A program made the translations under genes and the position numbers. Positions 35,427 through 44,700 of a stretch of 64,000 nt of DNA are shown in pieces (the first letter of the stretch is position 1; every line of letters starts with the position of its first letter). A model generated the notes under the pieces. The model did no database searches. It was not told the origin of the DNA and was given only the letters and a program-made list of their open reading frames with translations. Where the stretch lies: positions 62,001-126,000 of the forward strand of contig JACMJM010000010.1 in assembly GCA_014380615.1 (NCBI GenBank), in the 5' to 3' direction. This DNA is from Sphingobacteriaceae bacterium. Lineage in GTDB: Bacteria; Bacteroidota; Bacteroidia; Sphingobacteriales; Sphingobacteriaceae.

Positions 35427-35921
35427 CTACCGGCTTCTTTTTTTGAATCGTATTTCTTTGGCAGATTCTTTTCTGGTAATGAGCATGGGCACGCCAACGC
35501 CACCCGCAAGGCTCATTAGAATCAGCATTACTTTCATGCCGTTATTTACGGTTTCTGATAGAATTTGCTGATACGTTTCAGGGTTCACCTCACCGGCAAG
35601 GTTTATAAGTCCCAGCATCATACGGTAAGCTAGAATTCCGGGAACCATCGGGATAACCGCCGGAATAGCAAATATGGGTGGTGGCGCATGTTTCTTATGG
35701 GCGAAGGGGATGCTTAGAAATCCTACAATAGTTGCCCCGGCCAATGTAGAAACTATTACATTCAACTCTAACTGAAGCATAATGGTTTTTGTTAGTCCGC
35801 CCAATGCTCCCATAATGAAAACGGGTGCGAGAGTTCTTACCGGCACGTTAAACAATACCGCAAAACCAACGGCTGCAATCCCAAACCACAATCCTTTTTC
35901 TAATAAAAGCAGTAATTCCAT
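35427..35921 (-). CDS. Threonine/serine exporter, C-terminal half (ThrE/YjjB-like)
   Basis: A 164-residue protein with about five membrane helices. It corresponds to the second half of the ThrE transporter (family YjjB), with motifs GLWFGIAAVGFAVLFNVPVR and FAIPAVIPMVPGILAYRMM. The N-terminal half is encoded by the next gene upstream with a 1-bp gap, so the two make one transporter from a split gene. Together they export threonine and serine (or related small acids, as YjjPB exports succinate in E. coli). The specific substrate is inference. Confidence 0.85.
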   Translation of the reverse strand: MELLLLLEKGLWFGIAAVGFAVLFNVPVRTLAPVFIMGALGGLTKTIMLQLELNVIVSTLAGATIVGFLSIPFAHKKHAPPPIFAIPAVIPMVPGILAYRMMLGLINLAGEVNPETYQQILSETVNNGMKVMLILMSLAGGVGVPMLITRKESAKEIRFKKRSR

Positions 35922-35922
35922 T

Positions 35923-36735
35923 TTAGAATTGATAAATAAACATAGAGGTTAGTAACCCTAATGCTATGGTGAAGGAAATAATAAAGCCGTTAAGTCCGCG
36001 GATCAGTCCGTTTTGAAGATTTCCGTCAATCATATCCGAAAAGGAATTAATTAACGGAACACCGGGGATTAAGAAAAGTACCGACGTTGCGAAGGCATGT
36101 TCATGAGTATCGTAACTGCCTAGTTTGGCGGGTATGCCCGCAAGAAGGGAGGATACAAATGCCGCGAAATAAACGCACATATAGGGGTTAAATTTCATTT
36201 TCATAGCTTCCTGCCTTACAAATAACCCGCAGAAAGTACCTATAAATACCATCACCATATCGAAAGCAACACCGCCGGCCAGCCTGCAAAATGCGGCTCC
36301 CGCAAGGCCAACAACCGAAAGAATTATCATTCGTGGATAATGAGGCAAGCTTCTTAGTCGCTTTAATTCTTCATTTATTTGTTTTACGTTCCACTTCTGC
36401 TCTACAATAAGCCAGCTCATCCGGCTTATTCCCGAAAGCATTACAAAATTTACGCCGTGTGGAGAAGTACGTTTAAGGCTGTTGAAAAAATGGCCGCTAT
36501 CTTCATTGTAAATATTTAACATCAGGGTACGCTGCGAGATCAGCATATCCGCACTGTAGCCGAAAGAATCAGAAATTCTGTTAATCGTATTCCTTATTCT
36601 CCCCGAACTGGCACCCGATACCATAAGCAATGCGCCTATTTCCAGTAAGGTAGAACCCAGTACGTGTATTTCATCTTTTTCAGGATTATTATTCATGGGC
36701 AAAATTTCTTCCTTTAAAGTTAAGTTTTTTGTCAT
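35923..36735 (-). CDS. Threonine/serine exporter, N-terminal half (ThrE/YjjP-like)
   Basis: A 270-residue protein of the DUF1212 (YjjP) family. A cytoplasmic part (VSGASSGRIRNTINRISDSF, GYSADMLISQRTLMLNI) precedes five membrane helices ending in FIISFTIALGLLTSMFIYQF. The ATG at 36735 is used; a TTG two codons earlier is possible. The partner C-terminal half starts 1 bp downstream, so the pair is co-translated. Length and layout match the two-gene form of this exporter. Confidence 0.87.
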   Translation of the reverse strand: MTKNLTLKEEILPMNNNPEKDEIHVLGSTLLEIGALLMVSGASSGRIRNTINRISDSFGYSADMLISQRTLMLNIYNEDSGHFFNSLKRTSPHGVNFVMLSGISRMSWLIVEQKWNVKQINEELKRLRSLPHYPRMIILSVVGLAGAAFCRLAGGVAFDMVMVFIGTFCGLFVRQEAMKMKFNPYMCVYFAAFVSSLLAGIPAKLGSYDTHEHAFATSVLFLIPGVPLINSFSDMIDGNLQNGLIRGLNGFIISFTIALGLLTSMFIYQF

Positions 36736-36853
36736 GTGCAATTGTAAGCACCATGCATCGTGCGTTGGTGGCGACCATCATTATTTTATCGGTAAAAATA
36801 ATCACTGCAAATTGTTCAAAAACTGACTAAAATCATATTTCCTGATAAGAAAA

Positions 36854-36869
36854 ATACAAACTTTTGTAT
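36854..36869. promoter_or_regulatory. Perfect 16-bp palindrome upstream of the U32 peptidase gene
   Basis: ATACAAACTTTTGTAT (7-bp arms, 2-bp centre) ends 11 bp before the ATG. It could be a repressor site overlapping the transcription start. Regulator unknown. Confidence 0.3.
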
Positions 36870-36879
36870 CAGACTAAGG

Positions 36880-38118
36880 ATGATGAAGAAGCAAGTAGAA
36901 TTAATGGCTCCGGCCGGTTCGTTTGAATCGTTGAGAGCGGCTATACAGGCGGGTGCCAATTCGGTGTATTTCGGTGTTGATCAATTGAATATGCGGGTAA
37001 GGTCGAGCAATACCTTTACTATTAATGATATCCCCGAGATAACTGCTATTTGTAAATTTAACGGGATTAAATCTTATATCGCGGTAAACACGATTTTGTA
37101 TAACCACGATATAACCATTATGAAATGTATTGTCGACGCTTCAAAAAAGCACGGAGTAGACGCTGTTATCGCATCAGACCCCGCCGTTTTAAAATATGCT
37201 AAAACAGTAGGCATTCCGGTGCATATTTCTACCCAGGCTAATATATCGAATATCCAAAGCGTTGATTTTTTCTCCGAATATGCTGATGTGATGGTTCTTG
37301 CCCGCGAATTGAGTTTAAAGCAAGTAGAAACTATTATTCATGATATTAAACGGCAAAATATTACCGGCCCGTCGGGGAACTTAGTTGGCGTCGAGATTTT
37401 TATTCATGGTGCTTTGTGTATGGCTATCTCCGGAAAATGTTATCTCAGCCTTCATTCTGATTTTGCTTCGGCCAACCGGGGAGCCTGTATCCAAAATTGC
37501 AGGCATAAATATCTGGTAACAGACAAAGAAACCGGGACAGAGTTCGAAGTGGATAACGAGTATATCATGTCGGCTAAAGACCTTTGTACCATCGACTTTC
37601 TCGATCAGCTTATCGATTCGGGGGTTGCGTTGTTAAAAATAGAGGGAAGGGGCAGAAGTGCTGATTACGTGTATACCGTTACCAGATGTTATCGCGAGGC
37701 TATAAATGCGTGTCAAAACGGCACTTTTAACGCAGGATTGGTGGAAGGCTGGAAAACCCGATTAGCTACCGTATATAATCGCGGCTTTTGGGACGGATAC
37801 TATCTTGGCCGTAAAATGGGCGAGTGGAGCAACGACTACGGCTCTAAAGCAACCAGGAAAAAAATCTATATCGGCCGGGGGCTTAGATATTTTAACAAAG
37901 CGGCGGTGGGTGAGTTTCTAATGGAGACGCAATCACTTTCAACAGGCAACGAAATCTTAATTACCGGGCCCTCTACAGGAGTTATTCAAACGGTAGTAAA
38001 AGAAATTCGGGTGAATGATACCCCTCAGGACACTGTTAAAAAAGGAGAGACCTTCTCAATCGCTTTATCTTCTGCCATTCATCCGTCAGACAGATTATAT
38101 AAACTGGTAGATGCCTGA
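36880..38118 (+). CDS. Peptidase U32 family protein
   Basis: A 412-residue TIM-barrel U32 protein. The N-terminal signature VELMAPAGSFESLRAAIQAG and the central GALCMAISGKCYLSLH with the cysteine-rich GACIQNCRHKY are the family hallmarks, and a C-terminal beta domain follows. In other bacteria, related U32 proteins (TrhP, RlhA, UbiU/V) hydroxylate tRNA, rRNA or ubiquinone precursors using an iron-sulphur cluster, so an oxygenase-like or hydroxylase role is likelier than proteolysis. The ferredoxin gene overlaps the stop codon (TGATG), so the two act together. Confidence 0.88.
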   Translation: MMKKQVELMAPAGSFESLRAAIQAGANSVYFGVDQLNMRVRSSNTFTINDIPEITAICKFNGIKSYIAVNTILYNHDITIMKCIVDASKKHGVDAVIASDPAVLKYAKTVGIPVHISTQANISNIQSVDFFSEYADVMVLARELSLKQVETIIHDIKRQNITGPSGNLVGVEIFIHGALCMAISGKCYLSLHSDFASANRGACIQNCRHKYLVTDKETGTEFEVDNEYIMSAKDLCTIDFLDQLIDSGVALLKIEGRGRSADYVYTVTRCYREAINACQNGTFNAGLVEGWKTRLATVYNRGFWDGYYLGRKMGEWSNDYGSKATRKKIYIGRGLRYFNKAAVGEFLMETQSLSTGNEILITGPSTGVIQTVVKEIRVNDTPQDTVKKGETFSIALSSAIHPSDRLYKLVDA

Positions 38119-38360
38119 TGGTGCAGATTATATTTTACAGGCAAAAGTGTATTGGTTGTAATGCTTGTGTGGAAGCCGCTTTTTCGAGGTGGCGCATCTC
38201 TCAAAAAGACGGCAAATGCAATTTGATAGATGGCAGGGAGAAGAAAGGTATCTACATCGCAATGGTAAACGCAGCTGAAATCGGCCCGAATAAAATTGCA
38301 GAACAGAACTGTCCGGTGAGGTGCATTAAAGTTCAGGAATTAAGCAAAAAGCTTATCTGA
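38118..38360 (+). CDS. Ferredoxin-like protein (4Fe-4S) partner of U32
   Basis: 80 residues. The cluster motif is CIGCNAC near the N-terminus, with the fourth ligand in the C-terminal NCPVRCI, so a single [4Fe-4S] centre is expected. The protein is small and has no signal peptide, hence cytoplasmic. Its ATG overlaps the U32 stop by one base (TGATG), pointing to translational coupling and to an electron-transfer partner for the U32 protein. Physiological partner not otherwise shown by context. Confidence 0.8.
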   Translation: MVQIIFYRQKCIGCNACVEAAFSRWRISQKDGKCNLIDGREKKGIYIAMVNAAEIGPNKIAEQNCPVRCIKVQELSKKLI

Positions 38361-38561
38361 ATTGAAATTCGTTTAATAAACTCCTTTTGGATTTTTCAAA
38401 TTAATAAAAATTGAGCCTTTAATCTGTTGGGTATTATGATTTTCGTAATAGTTTAATCCTGGGGCCTTTTTTGATTCAAATCACCTTTAAACGCATCTGT
38501 TTTAATTACAATTGATAAAGTTTATGCTGAAGATTGAAAAAGCGGCATGTAGTATAAAATA

Positions 38562-40478
38562 ATGGAAAAATCACTGTTCAAAAAGTTCATCCTGCCTAAA
38601 GAGTTAAAGAATATCCTCGAAACCAAGGAAGTTATATTGGCCGAGAGTAGGGAGGATTTGATAGACCTTTCTTTCGGAAGAATAGCTGACAATGTTTACG
38701 AAGTGGCCTACGACACACCCGGGCACGGAAAAATCGTTGAAGCAACTGTTGTGCGATGTAAAAACGGGGTTTCTGTTAATTATACCGATCCGTATTTGCG
38801 GAGAAGAGATCCGGATTGCCTGGTAATCGCCGACAAAAAGCCAACAGATAAACCCACCTTTCAGGAGCGTTTCGGTACCGATTTCGAAGATCTCCGCACA
38901 GAAACTTTTCAATGGCTTTCCGAACAGGACGAATTAATTATGGTTCCGTTTATGTCGGGAGGCGATGCGAATGGTTATCCTTCGTTATTAGTCGCTCCGG
39001 GAAACGCCGGTTTTTTTGCTACCAGTTTGGCCGATCTGCAGGGATTTATTCCGAGGAGTAAAATTCCTCACCATTTTAAACCCCGTGCGGTAATTTATGT
39101 GGCACCGCCTTTCAGGCACACACATTTTAACGGAAAACAAATAGTTGTACATAATCGACTCGAGAGGATGCATGAAATGTTTTCATACAATCTGTATCCG
39201 GGTCCGAGTGCCAAAAAAGGAGTTTACGGTATTTTGCTGAATATTGGCGAGGAAGAGGGCTGGACAACCCTGCACGCATCGGCTGTTAAAGTAACTACTC
39301 CTTACGAAAATGATTTTGTGATTATGCACGAAGGAGCGAGCGGTGGTGGTAAAAGTGAGATGACAACCGCTTCTCATCGTGAAATTGATGGCAGGTTGCT
39401 ATTGGGTACCAATGTTAAAAGCAACGAAAAATATTACCTCGAAATAAAAGAAGAGTCAGAACTTCAGCCCGTTACAGATGACATGGCACTGGCGCTTCCC
39501 GCATTGCAAAACGGCAAAAAGCTGGTCATTAAAGATGCGGAGTATGGCTGGTTTTTAAGAATAAACCACATTACACAGTACGGAACCGATCCTGATATAG
39601 AGCGGGCTACCATACATCCAAAGGAACCGTTGTTGTTTTTAAGTATAGACGGCAAACCCGAGGCTACATGCTTAATCTGGGAGCATACACTTGATGCACC
39701 CGGCAAACCTTGTCCCAACCCGAGGGTTATTTTACCGCGGCGCAATGTGCCTAATACCATTGATGAACCGGTTGAGGTTGATATCAGAAGTTTCGGGATA
39801 AGGACACCGCCCTGCACCCGCGAATTACCAACCTACGGCATCATCGGAATTTTCCATATCCTGCCTCCGGCACTGGCCTGGCTTTGGCGGCTGGTTGCGC
39901 CAAGAGGGCATGCCAACCCAAGCGTTATCAGTACCGGGAAAGGAATGGTGAGTGAGGGAGTTGGCTCTTATTGGCCTTTTGCCACCGGCTTAAAAGTAGA
40001 TCAGGCAAATTTGCTCCTGGAGCAAATTTTATCTACCCCCTTAACACGATACATTTTGATTCCAAATCAATATATCGGTGCTTACGAAGTTGGTTTTAGC
40101 GGACAGTGGATTGCTCGTGAGTATTTGTCAAGAAGAGGAAATGTAAACTTCAAAAAAGAACCGCTTGTACCTTCAAGGTGCCCGCTGCTGGGATTTGCTC
40201 CCGAATCGTTAAAAATCGACGGACAAACCATACCAAAACACTTTTTACAGGTAGATCTTCAAAAGGATAACGGTACAGAAGGATATGACGCAGGGGCCGA
40301 GATTTTGACGGCATTCTTTAAAAAAGAATTGGAATCGTTCCTGGTTCCTGATATTCATCCGCTGGGCCGAAAAATCATTGAAACGTGTTTGGCTGACGGA
40401 AGTATCCAGGATTACGTGGATTTGATTCAACCTTTAGAAAGTAAAAAGGTAGAGACCGCATTAAGTGATACAGTTTAA
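38562..40478 (+). CDS. DUF4914 protein with a P-loop
   Basis: A 638-residue cytoplasmic protein of the DUF4914 family, function unknown. A perfect Walker A motif (GASGGGKS, residues 258-265) is preceded by GWTTLHASAVKVTTPYEND, a layout like that of HPr kinase and PEP carboxykinase. Family proteins are full-length at about 620-640 residues, so this one looks complete. The gene stands alone with about 200 bp upstream, and HU follows 98 bp later. The kinase comparison is by motif context only and a real fold search would decide. Confidence 0.75.
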   Translation: MEKSLFKKFILPKELKNILETKEVILAESREDLIDLSFGRIADNVYEVAYDTPGHGKIVEATVVRCKNGVSVNYTDPYLRRRDPDCLVIADKKPTDKPTFQERFGTDFEDLRTETFQWLSEQDELIMVPFMSGGDANGYPSLLVAPGNAGFFATSLADLQGFIPRSKIPHHFKPRAVIYVAPPFRHTHFNGKQIVVHNRLERMHEMFSYNLYPGPSAKKGVYGILLNIGEEEGWTTLHASAVKVTTPYENDFVIMHEGASGGGKSEMTTASHREIDGRLLLGTNVKSNEKYYLEIKEESELQPVTDDMALALPALQNGKKLVIKDAEYGWFLRINHITQYGTDPDIERATIHPKEPLLFLSIDGKPEATCLIWEHTLDAPGKPCPNPRVILPRRNVPNTIDEPVEVDIRSFGIRTPPCTRELPTYGIIGIFHILPPALAWLWRLVAPRGHANPSVISTGKGMVSEGVGSYWPFATGLKVDQANLLLEQILSTPLTRYILIPNQYIGAYEVGFSGQWIAREYLSRRGNVNFKKEPLVPSRCPLLGFAPESLKIDGQTIPKHFLQVDLQKDNGTEGYDAGAEILTAFFKKELESFLVPDIHPLGRKIIETCLADGSIQDYVDLIQPLESKKVETALSDTV

Positions 40479-40575
40479 TTCTTAGCTGTATTTAAATAGA
40501 AAAATTCAATAAACCTTAATACAGGATTATGGCGCATTTAACCATGATCCTGTATTGCATAATATCTTCATTAAA

Positions 40576-40857
40576 ATGACTAAAGCAGAAATAGTATCGG
40601 AAGTATCCGCAAAAACGGGGATACAACGTGGCGAGGTCTCGAAAGCCATTGAGGCTTTTGTAAACTCAGTTAAATCTTCGATGATTAAAGGAGAAAATAT
40701 TCATATAAGGGGTTTCGGAAGCTTTTTGGTAAAGAAACGGGCCACCAAAATTGCCAGAAATATTTCAGCGAATACCGCATTGGTAGTGCCTGAGCATTTT
40801 GTGCCGGTTTTTAAACCCGCCGATATGTTTGTAGAGCGGGTAAAAGAATCTAACTAG
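40576..40857 (+). CDS. HU family DNA-binding protein
   Basis: A 93-residue nucleoid protein. The ATG at 40576 gives the normal MTKAEIVSEVSAKTG start (seven upstream codons are open but not typical). The DNA-intercalating arm segment includes NIHIRGFGSFLVKKRATKIA, and the arm ends with the IHF/HU proline region (VVPEHFVPVFKPADMFVERV). Length and sequence are of the HU-alpha/beta type common in Bacteroidota. It stands alone and is likely well expressed. Confidence 0.92.
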   Translation: MTKAEIVSEVSAKTGIQRGEVSKAIEAFVNSVKSSMIKGENIHIRGFGSFLVKKRATKIARNISANTALVVPEHFVPVFKPADMFVERVKESN

Positions 40858-40944
40858 TCGTAAGTTAAAATTAAAATCACAATTGGTTTAAAAATGCGAC
40901 GCACATTAAATCGATCCGCCCTTTAAGCAACAGATAACACTTGC

Positions 40945-41355
40945 TTAGAGGGTTGCTAATTCTCTGTCAATTTTTGCCTTGCAAGAGAAGTTTTTCTTTC
41001 CGGGGATAAAAGAAGCATCGCCTACCGTCGGGAAACCTTTTTGTACCCATTTTATCAGGCCGTGCTTCATGCAAACTACTTGTCCGGCGTTGTATCCCTT
41101 ATTTATCAAAAAGTTTGTAGCCTTCAGGCTTCTGCTCCCGTTGTTACATACTATTACCAGCAATTGATCCTGGGGTAGCTCAAAGTATCTGTTTTCCAGT
41201 TCGCTTAAAGGTAAAATTATAAGCTGGGGTACTTTGAAAGATAGCAATTCGACCTCAGTCAGTTCTCTGACATCCACAAAAATCGCGTCGTTTTTTAATA
41301 AGGTTTGGGCTATTGAAGGACAAATCTCTGTGGTGATTATTTGTTTTTGTAGCAT
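40945..41355 (-). CDS. Rhodanese-like domain protein
   Basis: A 136-residue single rhodanese domain without signal peptide. The active loop is VIVCNNGSRSLKA with the catalytic cysteine, and the N-terminal strand-loop FVDVRELTEVELLSF is the CH2A-type motif. Single-domain rhodaneses move sulphur for tRNA thiolation, Fe-S assembly or detoxification. No sulphur-metabolism genes are adjacent, so the role is open. The C-terminal FSCKAKIDRELATL carries an additional cysteine. Confidence 0.85.
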   Translation of the reverse strand: MLQKQIITTEICPSIAQTLLKNDAIFVDVRELTEVELLSFKVPQLIILPLSELENRYFELPQDQLLVIVCNNGSRSLKATNFLINKGYNAGQVVCMKHGLIKWVQKGFPTVGDASFIPGKKNFSCKAKIDRELATL

Positions 41356-41370
41356 ATCGTTCCTGTTATA

Positions 41371-41388
41371 GAGGCTGTCTCAAAGTCG
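41371..41388 (+). repeat. Solitary arm of the dispersed repeat seen at 8112
   Basis: GAGGCTGTCTCAAAGTCG matches the left arm of the 8112-8243 element with two differences. No opposite arm was found within 300 bp. Probably a degenerate copy. Confidence 0.45.
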
Positions 41389-41551
41389 TGATGTGATGTA
41401 GCCAAATTTATGTTTTGTTTAGCTGTGAGAGCGTGATGAGAATCATGATTTTCATTTTGCCAGGGTAGATAATTTCACCTGTTGTATACCTGAAATTGGT
41501 AAACATATATCGGAAAGTGCTGTTAGACAAGTATAAAAATCGCTATCTATC

Positions 41552-42220
41552 ATGAAAAATAGTATTCTTTTAGCACCCGCATTCGTCTTAACCCTCTGTG
41601 CGGCATCCTGCCAAAACGATTCAAGTTCCGGCCATAACCAATCTTCGGTGCATGACAGCAGTCACAATTCTGCATCGCCGGAAAGTAATAGCGCGATGAT
41701 GCATACCATGGACGCAATGATGAAAGATATGCACGGGCTTAAAATGACCGGAAATGTTGATGCTGATTTTGCCCTGATGATGAAGAGCCATCACGAGGCT
41801 GCGGTAGAAATGGCTAAAGAAGAATTGAAAGCCGGGCGAGATGAGAAGTTAAAGCAAATGGCTCAACAAATTATGGATGCGCAGAAGTCCGAAATTGATG
41901 AGTTGGAGCAATTTATTCAGGAAAATACAAGTCCGGTTAAAAATTATGAGACTGGTAAAAAAGATGAGGGCTTTGGCAAGGTGATGGATAAAAGTATGGC
42001 AATGATGATGGAGATGCCTGCGATGAATCAGACAACATCAGCCGACGAGCAATTTGTTAATCTGATGATTCCCCATCATCAAAGTGCTGTTTATATGGCC
42101 GAAGGATTGGTTAATTACGGAAAAGATGCCAGGCTTATTTCCATGGCGAAGAAAATGATCGCTGATCAGAACCGCGAGATCGGGGAGTTTAAGCTGTGGA
42201 TGGAAAACAAGGGTAAGTAA
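41552..42220 (+). CDS. DUF305 lipoprotein
   Basis: A 222-residue lipoprotein (signal ends in LCAASCQND). Two DUF305 repeats each contain a His-pair motif: MMKSHHEAAVEMAKEE (about residue 90) and MIPHHQSAVYMAEGLV (about 175). The domain is helical and histidine- and methionine-rich, in line with metal binding such as copper; the N-terminal part is also methionine-rich (AMMHTMDAMMKDMHG). No copper genes are adjacent, though the nos cluster lies 13 kb downstream. A strong intrinsic terminator follows immediately. Confidence 0.85.
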   Translation: MKNSILLAPAFVLTLCAASCQNDSSSGHNQSSVHDSSHNSASPESNSAMMHTMDAMMKDMHGLKMTGNVDADFALMMKSHHEAAVEMAKEELKAGRDEKLKQMAQQIMDAQKSEIDELEQFIQENTSPVKNYETGKKDEGFGKVMDKSMAMMMEMPAMNQTTSADEQFVNLMIPHHQSAVYMAEGLVNYGKDARLISMAKKMIADQNREIGEFKLWMENKGK

Positions 42221-42270
42221 AAAGGTGTCCGAAAGAGGAATTGAAATTTCTCTTTGGACACCTTTTTATA
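42219..42270. terminator. Intrinsic terminator shared by convergent genes
   Basis: Stem AAAAGGTGTCCGAAAGAG with CTCTTTGGACACCTTTTT (loop about 13 nt) followed by T-rich sequence directly after the DUF305 stop; it also precedes the convergent PRC-barrel stop at 42279. Confidence 0.85.
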
Positions 42271-42278
42271 AAAAATTA

Positions 42279-43094
42279 TTAAGTCCTGTTGCTTGTTTGA
42301 TGATAATTATACAGGCTGGTTTCAAGGTCATGATGTATCGGTTTAGTATAATCGAAGGCAGGGCAATCTCTGAAACTTTCTGTAGTTTTTTGACTGTGTA
42401 TAGTAGAGTTATCCCACTTTGCCTGATCAATGCTATTGGTAGATACCAGAATTTTATCACCCGAGTACCAACTGCCGGTTTCGATTACTAAGAACGGGAT
42501 ACTCCATGTGGTGCTATCGATGAGCAGATCTTCCACATCGCCGATTTCGCCGTCGGCAGCATCCATAGTGAAGCCAGACATGTCTTTAAAGCTTCTTAAA
42601 TTAACATCGCCTACTGATTGGTTTTCCGAGTGGTTTTCAGCTTCGGGGCCTCTGTCAGAAATTGTATCGTCTTCATGATGGCGCATTTCTTCTGAGATTC
42701 TCTCTTCAAAAGGAACATCGGGAGCTACAACGCCTCCAACCATACCGGTGGTCATAAAACCAACACCCGTACCTTCATTGTTCGGCCATGAATAATGGCT
42801 ATGAAGATCGGCTTCCTGTTGTCGCGATACAGGCCTGTCTGTGTCGATATCAGGGCTGTGCTTTATTTGATCTCGGGTTAGGTTAACAGGAAAAATTTTA
42901 GAATCCCAATCGGCTGCTTGTAGTGCCACGGGCGATAATAATACCTTACGGCCAACCAACCAATTGCCCGTTTCTACAACCAGATATTTTACTTTCCATG
43001 TTTTATTATCGAAATAGAAATCTTTTACTTTGCCAATTTCACCATCGGTAGCACCCATGGTAAAACCTATTAAACTTTGAATGCTGTGTAACAT
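42279..43094 (-). CDS. PRC-barrel domain protein (two barrels)
   Basis: A 271-residue cytoplasmic protein with two PRC barrels (about residues 1-75 and 165-245), each starting with a G(F)T/(F)TMxAxDGEIGxV pattern: LIGFTMGATDGEIGKVKDFY and MSGFTMDAADGEIGDVEDLL. The linker is acidic and histidine-containing. An unusually good Shine-Dalgarno (AGGAGG) sits just upstream of the ATG, which suggests high expression. PRC proteins are linked to ribosome maturation or to RNA processing; stress-type two-barrel forms are common, with role unknown. Confidence 0.82.
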   Translation of the reverse strand: MLHSIQSLIGFTMGATDGEIGKVKDFYFDNKTWKVKYLVVETGNWLVGRKVLLSPVALQAADWDSKIFPVNLTRDQIKHSPDIDTDRPVSRQQEADLHSHYSWPNNEGTGVGFMTTGMVGGVVAPDVPFEERISEEMRHHEDDTISDRGPEAENHSENQSVGDVNLRSFKDMSGFTMDAADGEIGDVEDLLIDSTTWSIPFLVIETGSWYSGDKILVSTNSIDQAKWDNSTIHSQKTTESFRDCPAFDYTKPIHHDLETSLYNYHQTSNRT

Positions 43095-43701
43095 AGTTGC
43101 CTCCTTTTATTAGTTAGAATTTCTAAAGGACCTATTAATTTAATCGCATTTTAAGCCAATTTGTTTTTATTAATTACGTGAGGTAGTAGTTTTTCCTTCA
43201 CAATCGGATATCTGCCCGGGTGATGATTTTAGAGAACTTAGATCTTAACAAATGTTATAAGTTTTTAAAAGAACTGAGTCATAGGATGGCTTTAAAATCA
43301 AATGTTTATACACTATGTATCGTGTCAGTCATCCGATGATTTACATGTTTTTTTGAAAAAATGCTGCTTTGCCGCAATCTCAGGGGCCAGATGTTGAAAC
43401 GCCCGCCCAAGCAGTCGGTTTGCCCAGGGCGTGTGTGCCGGACTTCACCCTGAGCCCTTCGAAGGGTCGTGAGGCAGGCTTCAATAACCCGCTCTATGCT
43501 TCGACGGGCTCAGCATTGACGCTACCTTTGTGCCATAACAACACTATTCTCCATTATTTCCACGTCATCTCTCTTTCAATGTTTGTTAAGATTATCTCCT
43601 CGGTATGATGTAGGCCTGAAAAAAAGAATGGAAATCAAACTTGGATCTTGAACTTTGACAACTTTCTAAATTTGTCAAATTTGTTAAAGGGTTTAACGAG
43701 A
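43095..43701. other. Intergenic region with a dispersed repeat fragment
   Basis: No convincing gene. The 5' part is AT-rich and featureless. At 43451-43464 (TGAGCCCTTCGAAG) and 43499-43512 (CTTCGACGGGCTCA) two near-complementary blocks flank a 34-bp spacer, so an extended hairpin can form; the motif resembles the inner part of the 8112 element. The block lies in a GC-rich island (about 43370-43530), then AT-rich sequence resumes to the adhesin operon. Confidence 0.5.
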
Positions 43702-44700
43702 CTAAAAGAACCGTGGTGTAAGAATTCTCGAGTTGTTCTGTGAAAAGGTTAATCCCAGGGTTATTTCATGCGATCCGCTTTCGATGGAGCTTAGGCGGCT
43801 CATTGAATAATCGTATGAATAGCCGATTCTAAACGCCGGACTGATAAAAAACTGAGCTATTCCTGCTACTGAGTTCGCGGTACTAAGGGATTGGCCGTTT
43901 TCGTAGTTCTTTTTCCACAATTTTACTGCTGTACGATACGACGCGCCAATCCAGAATTTATCCCTGAAAATTACCATCGAATTGAGGTCGAGGCTTGTGG
44001 GCCCTTTAAAATCTTCTTTTACCAGAAAACTGGGACGAATCCTGGTTTCAGGATTTATATCCAAAAGCAAACCGGAAATGAGATATAGATGCCGTTTGTT
44101 TAAAATTATGCCTTCTGCGGTAGCGTCCTTTGTCTGGCTCGACAACAGATCAAGAGCCGAGGCCCCGATATACCATTTCGGAGAATTGTAGTAAACCCCA
44201 AACCTGAAGTCGGGAACAAACTTGCTGGTTTGTCCCTGAGTCGCAAAATCATCTCCGCCATCTATAGGTGTTAGTTTGCTGTAATCAACGGCTAACTGAC
44301 TAACACCCGCTCCAATACCAAAAGAGAGTCGTTTTTTTCCTCTGTCATCTAACTGCAAACGGTACGCGTAGTTAACGTATGCAGAGGTGGATGATTGAGG
44401 GCCAAGTCTGTCTGCTCCTATTTGAATGCCGATTCCCATTTTCTTAGTATCAGGATCTAAAATTCCGTCAACCGATACATGCCCGGTTTTAGGAGCATCT
44501 TCAATTCCCGTCCATTGGTTACGAAGGGCCATTTGGGCGAACCATTGTTCTTTATAGCCCGCATACGCAGGGTTAACACTCAGTGAATTAAATATATACT
44601 GTGTTAATTGAATGTTTTGTTGCGCAAAAGAGGGGGCAGATCCCGTAAGCAGGGCGAGAACTCCAAAAATTACGTTATAAAACCTCATCATCGCTTTCAT
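43702..44700 (-). CDS. Type IX secretion PorP/SprF family membrane protein
   Basis: About 332 residues, outer-membrane barrel protein of the PorP/SprF family. The signal is FYNVIFGVLALLTGSAPSFA and the family opening NIQLTQYIFNSLSVNPAYAG is exact, with the characteristic barrel strands and the terminal GLTFSQNNSRILTPRFF. The ATG at 44700 overlaps the stop of the large adhesin gene by 4 bp (ATGA), so it is translated in line after it. SprF-type proteins assist secretion or surface attachment of the partner protein by the type IX system; here the partner is the neighbouring adhesin. Confidence 0.9.
   Translation of the reverse strand: MKAMMRFYNVIFGVLALLTGSAPSFAQQNIQLTQYIFNSLSVNPAYAGYKEQWFAQMALRNQWTGIEDAPKTGHVSVDGILDPDTKKMGIGIQIGADRLGPQSSTSAYVNYAYRLQLDDRGKKRLSFGIGAGVSQLAVDYSKLTPIDGGDDFATQGQTSKFVPDFRFGVYYNSPKWYIGASALDLLSSQTKDATAEGIILNKRHLYLISGLLLDINPETRIRPSFLVKEDFKGPTSLDLNSMVIFRDKFWIGASYRTAVKLWKKNYENGQSLSTANSVAGIAQFFISPAFRIGYSYDYSMSRLSSIESGSHEITLGLTFSQNNSRILTPRFF

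Noticed and set aside
43369..43608. Open frame of 79 codons on the plus strand
   Set aside because: It lies in a GC-rich repeat block, has no ribosome site and no recognisable family; considered a shadow of the repeat.
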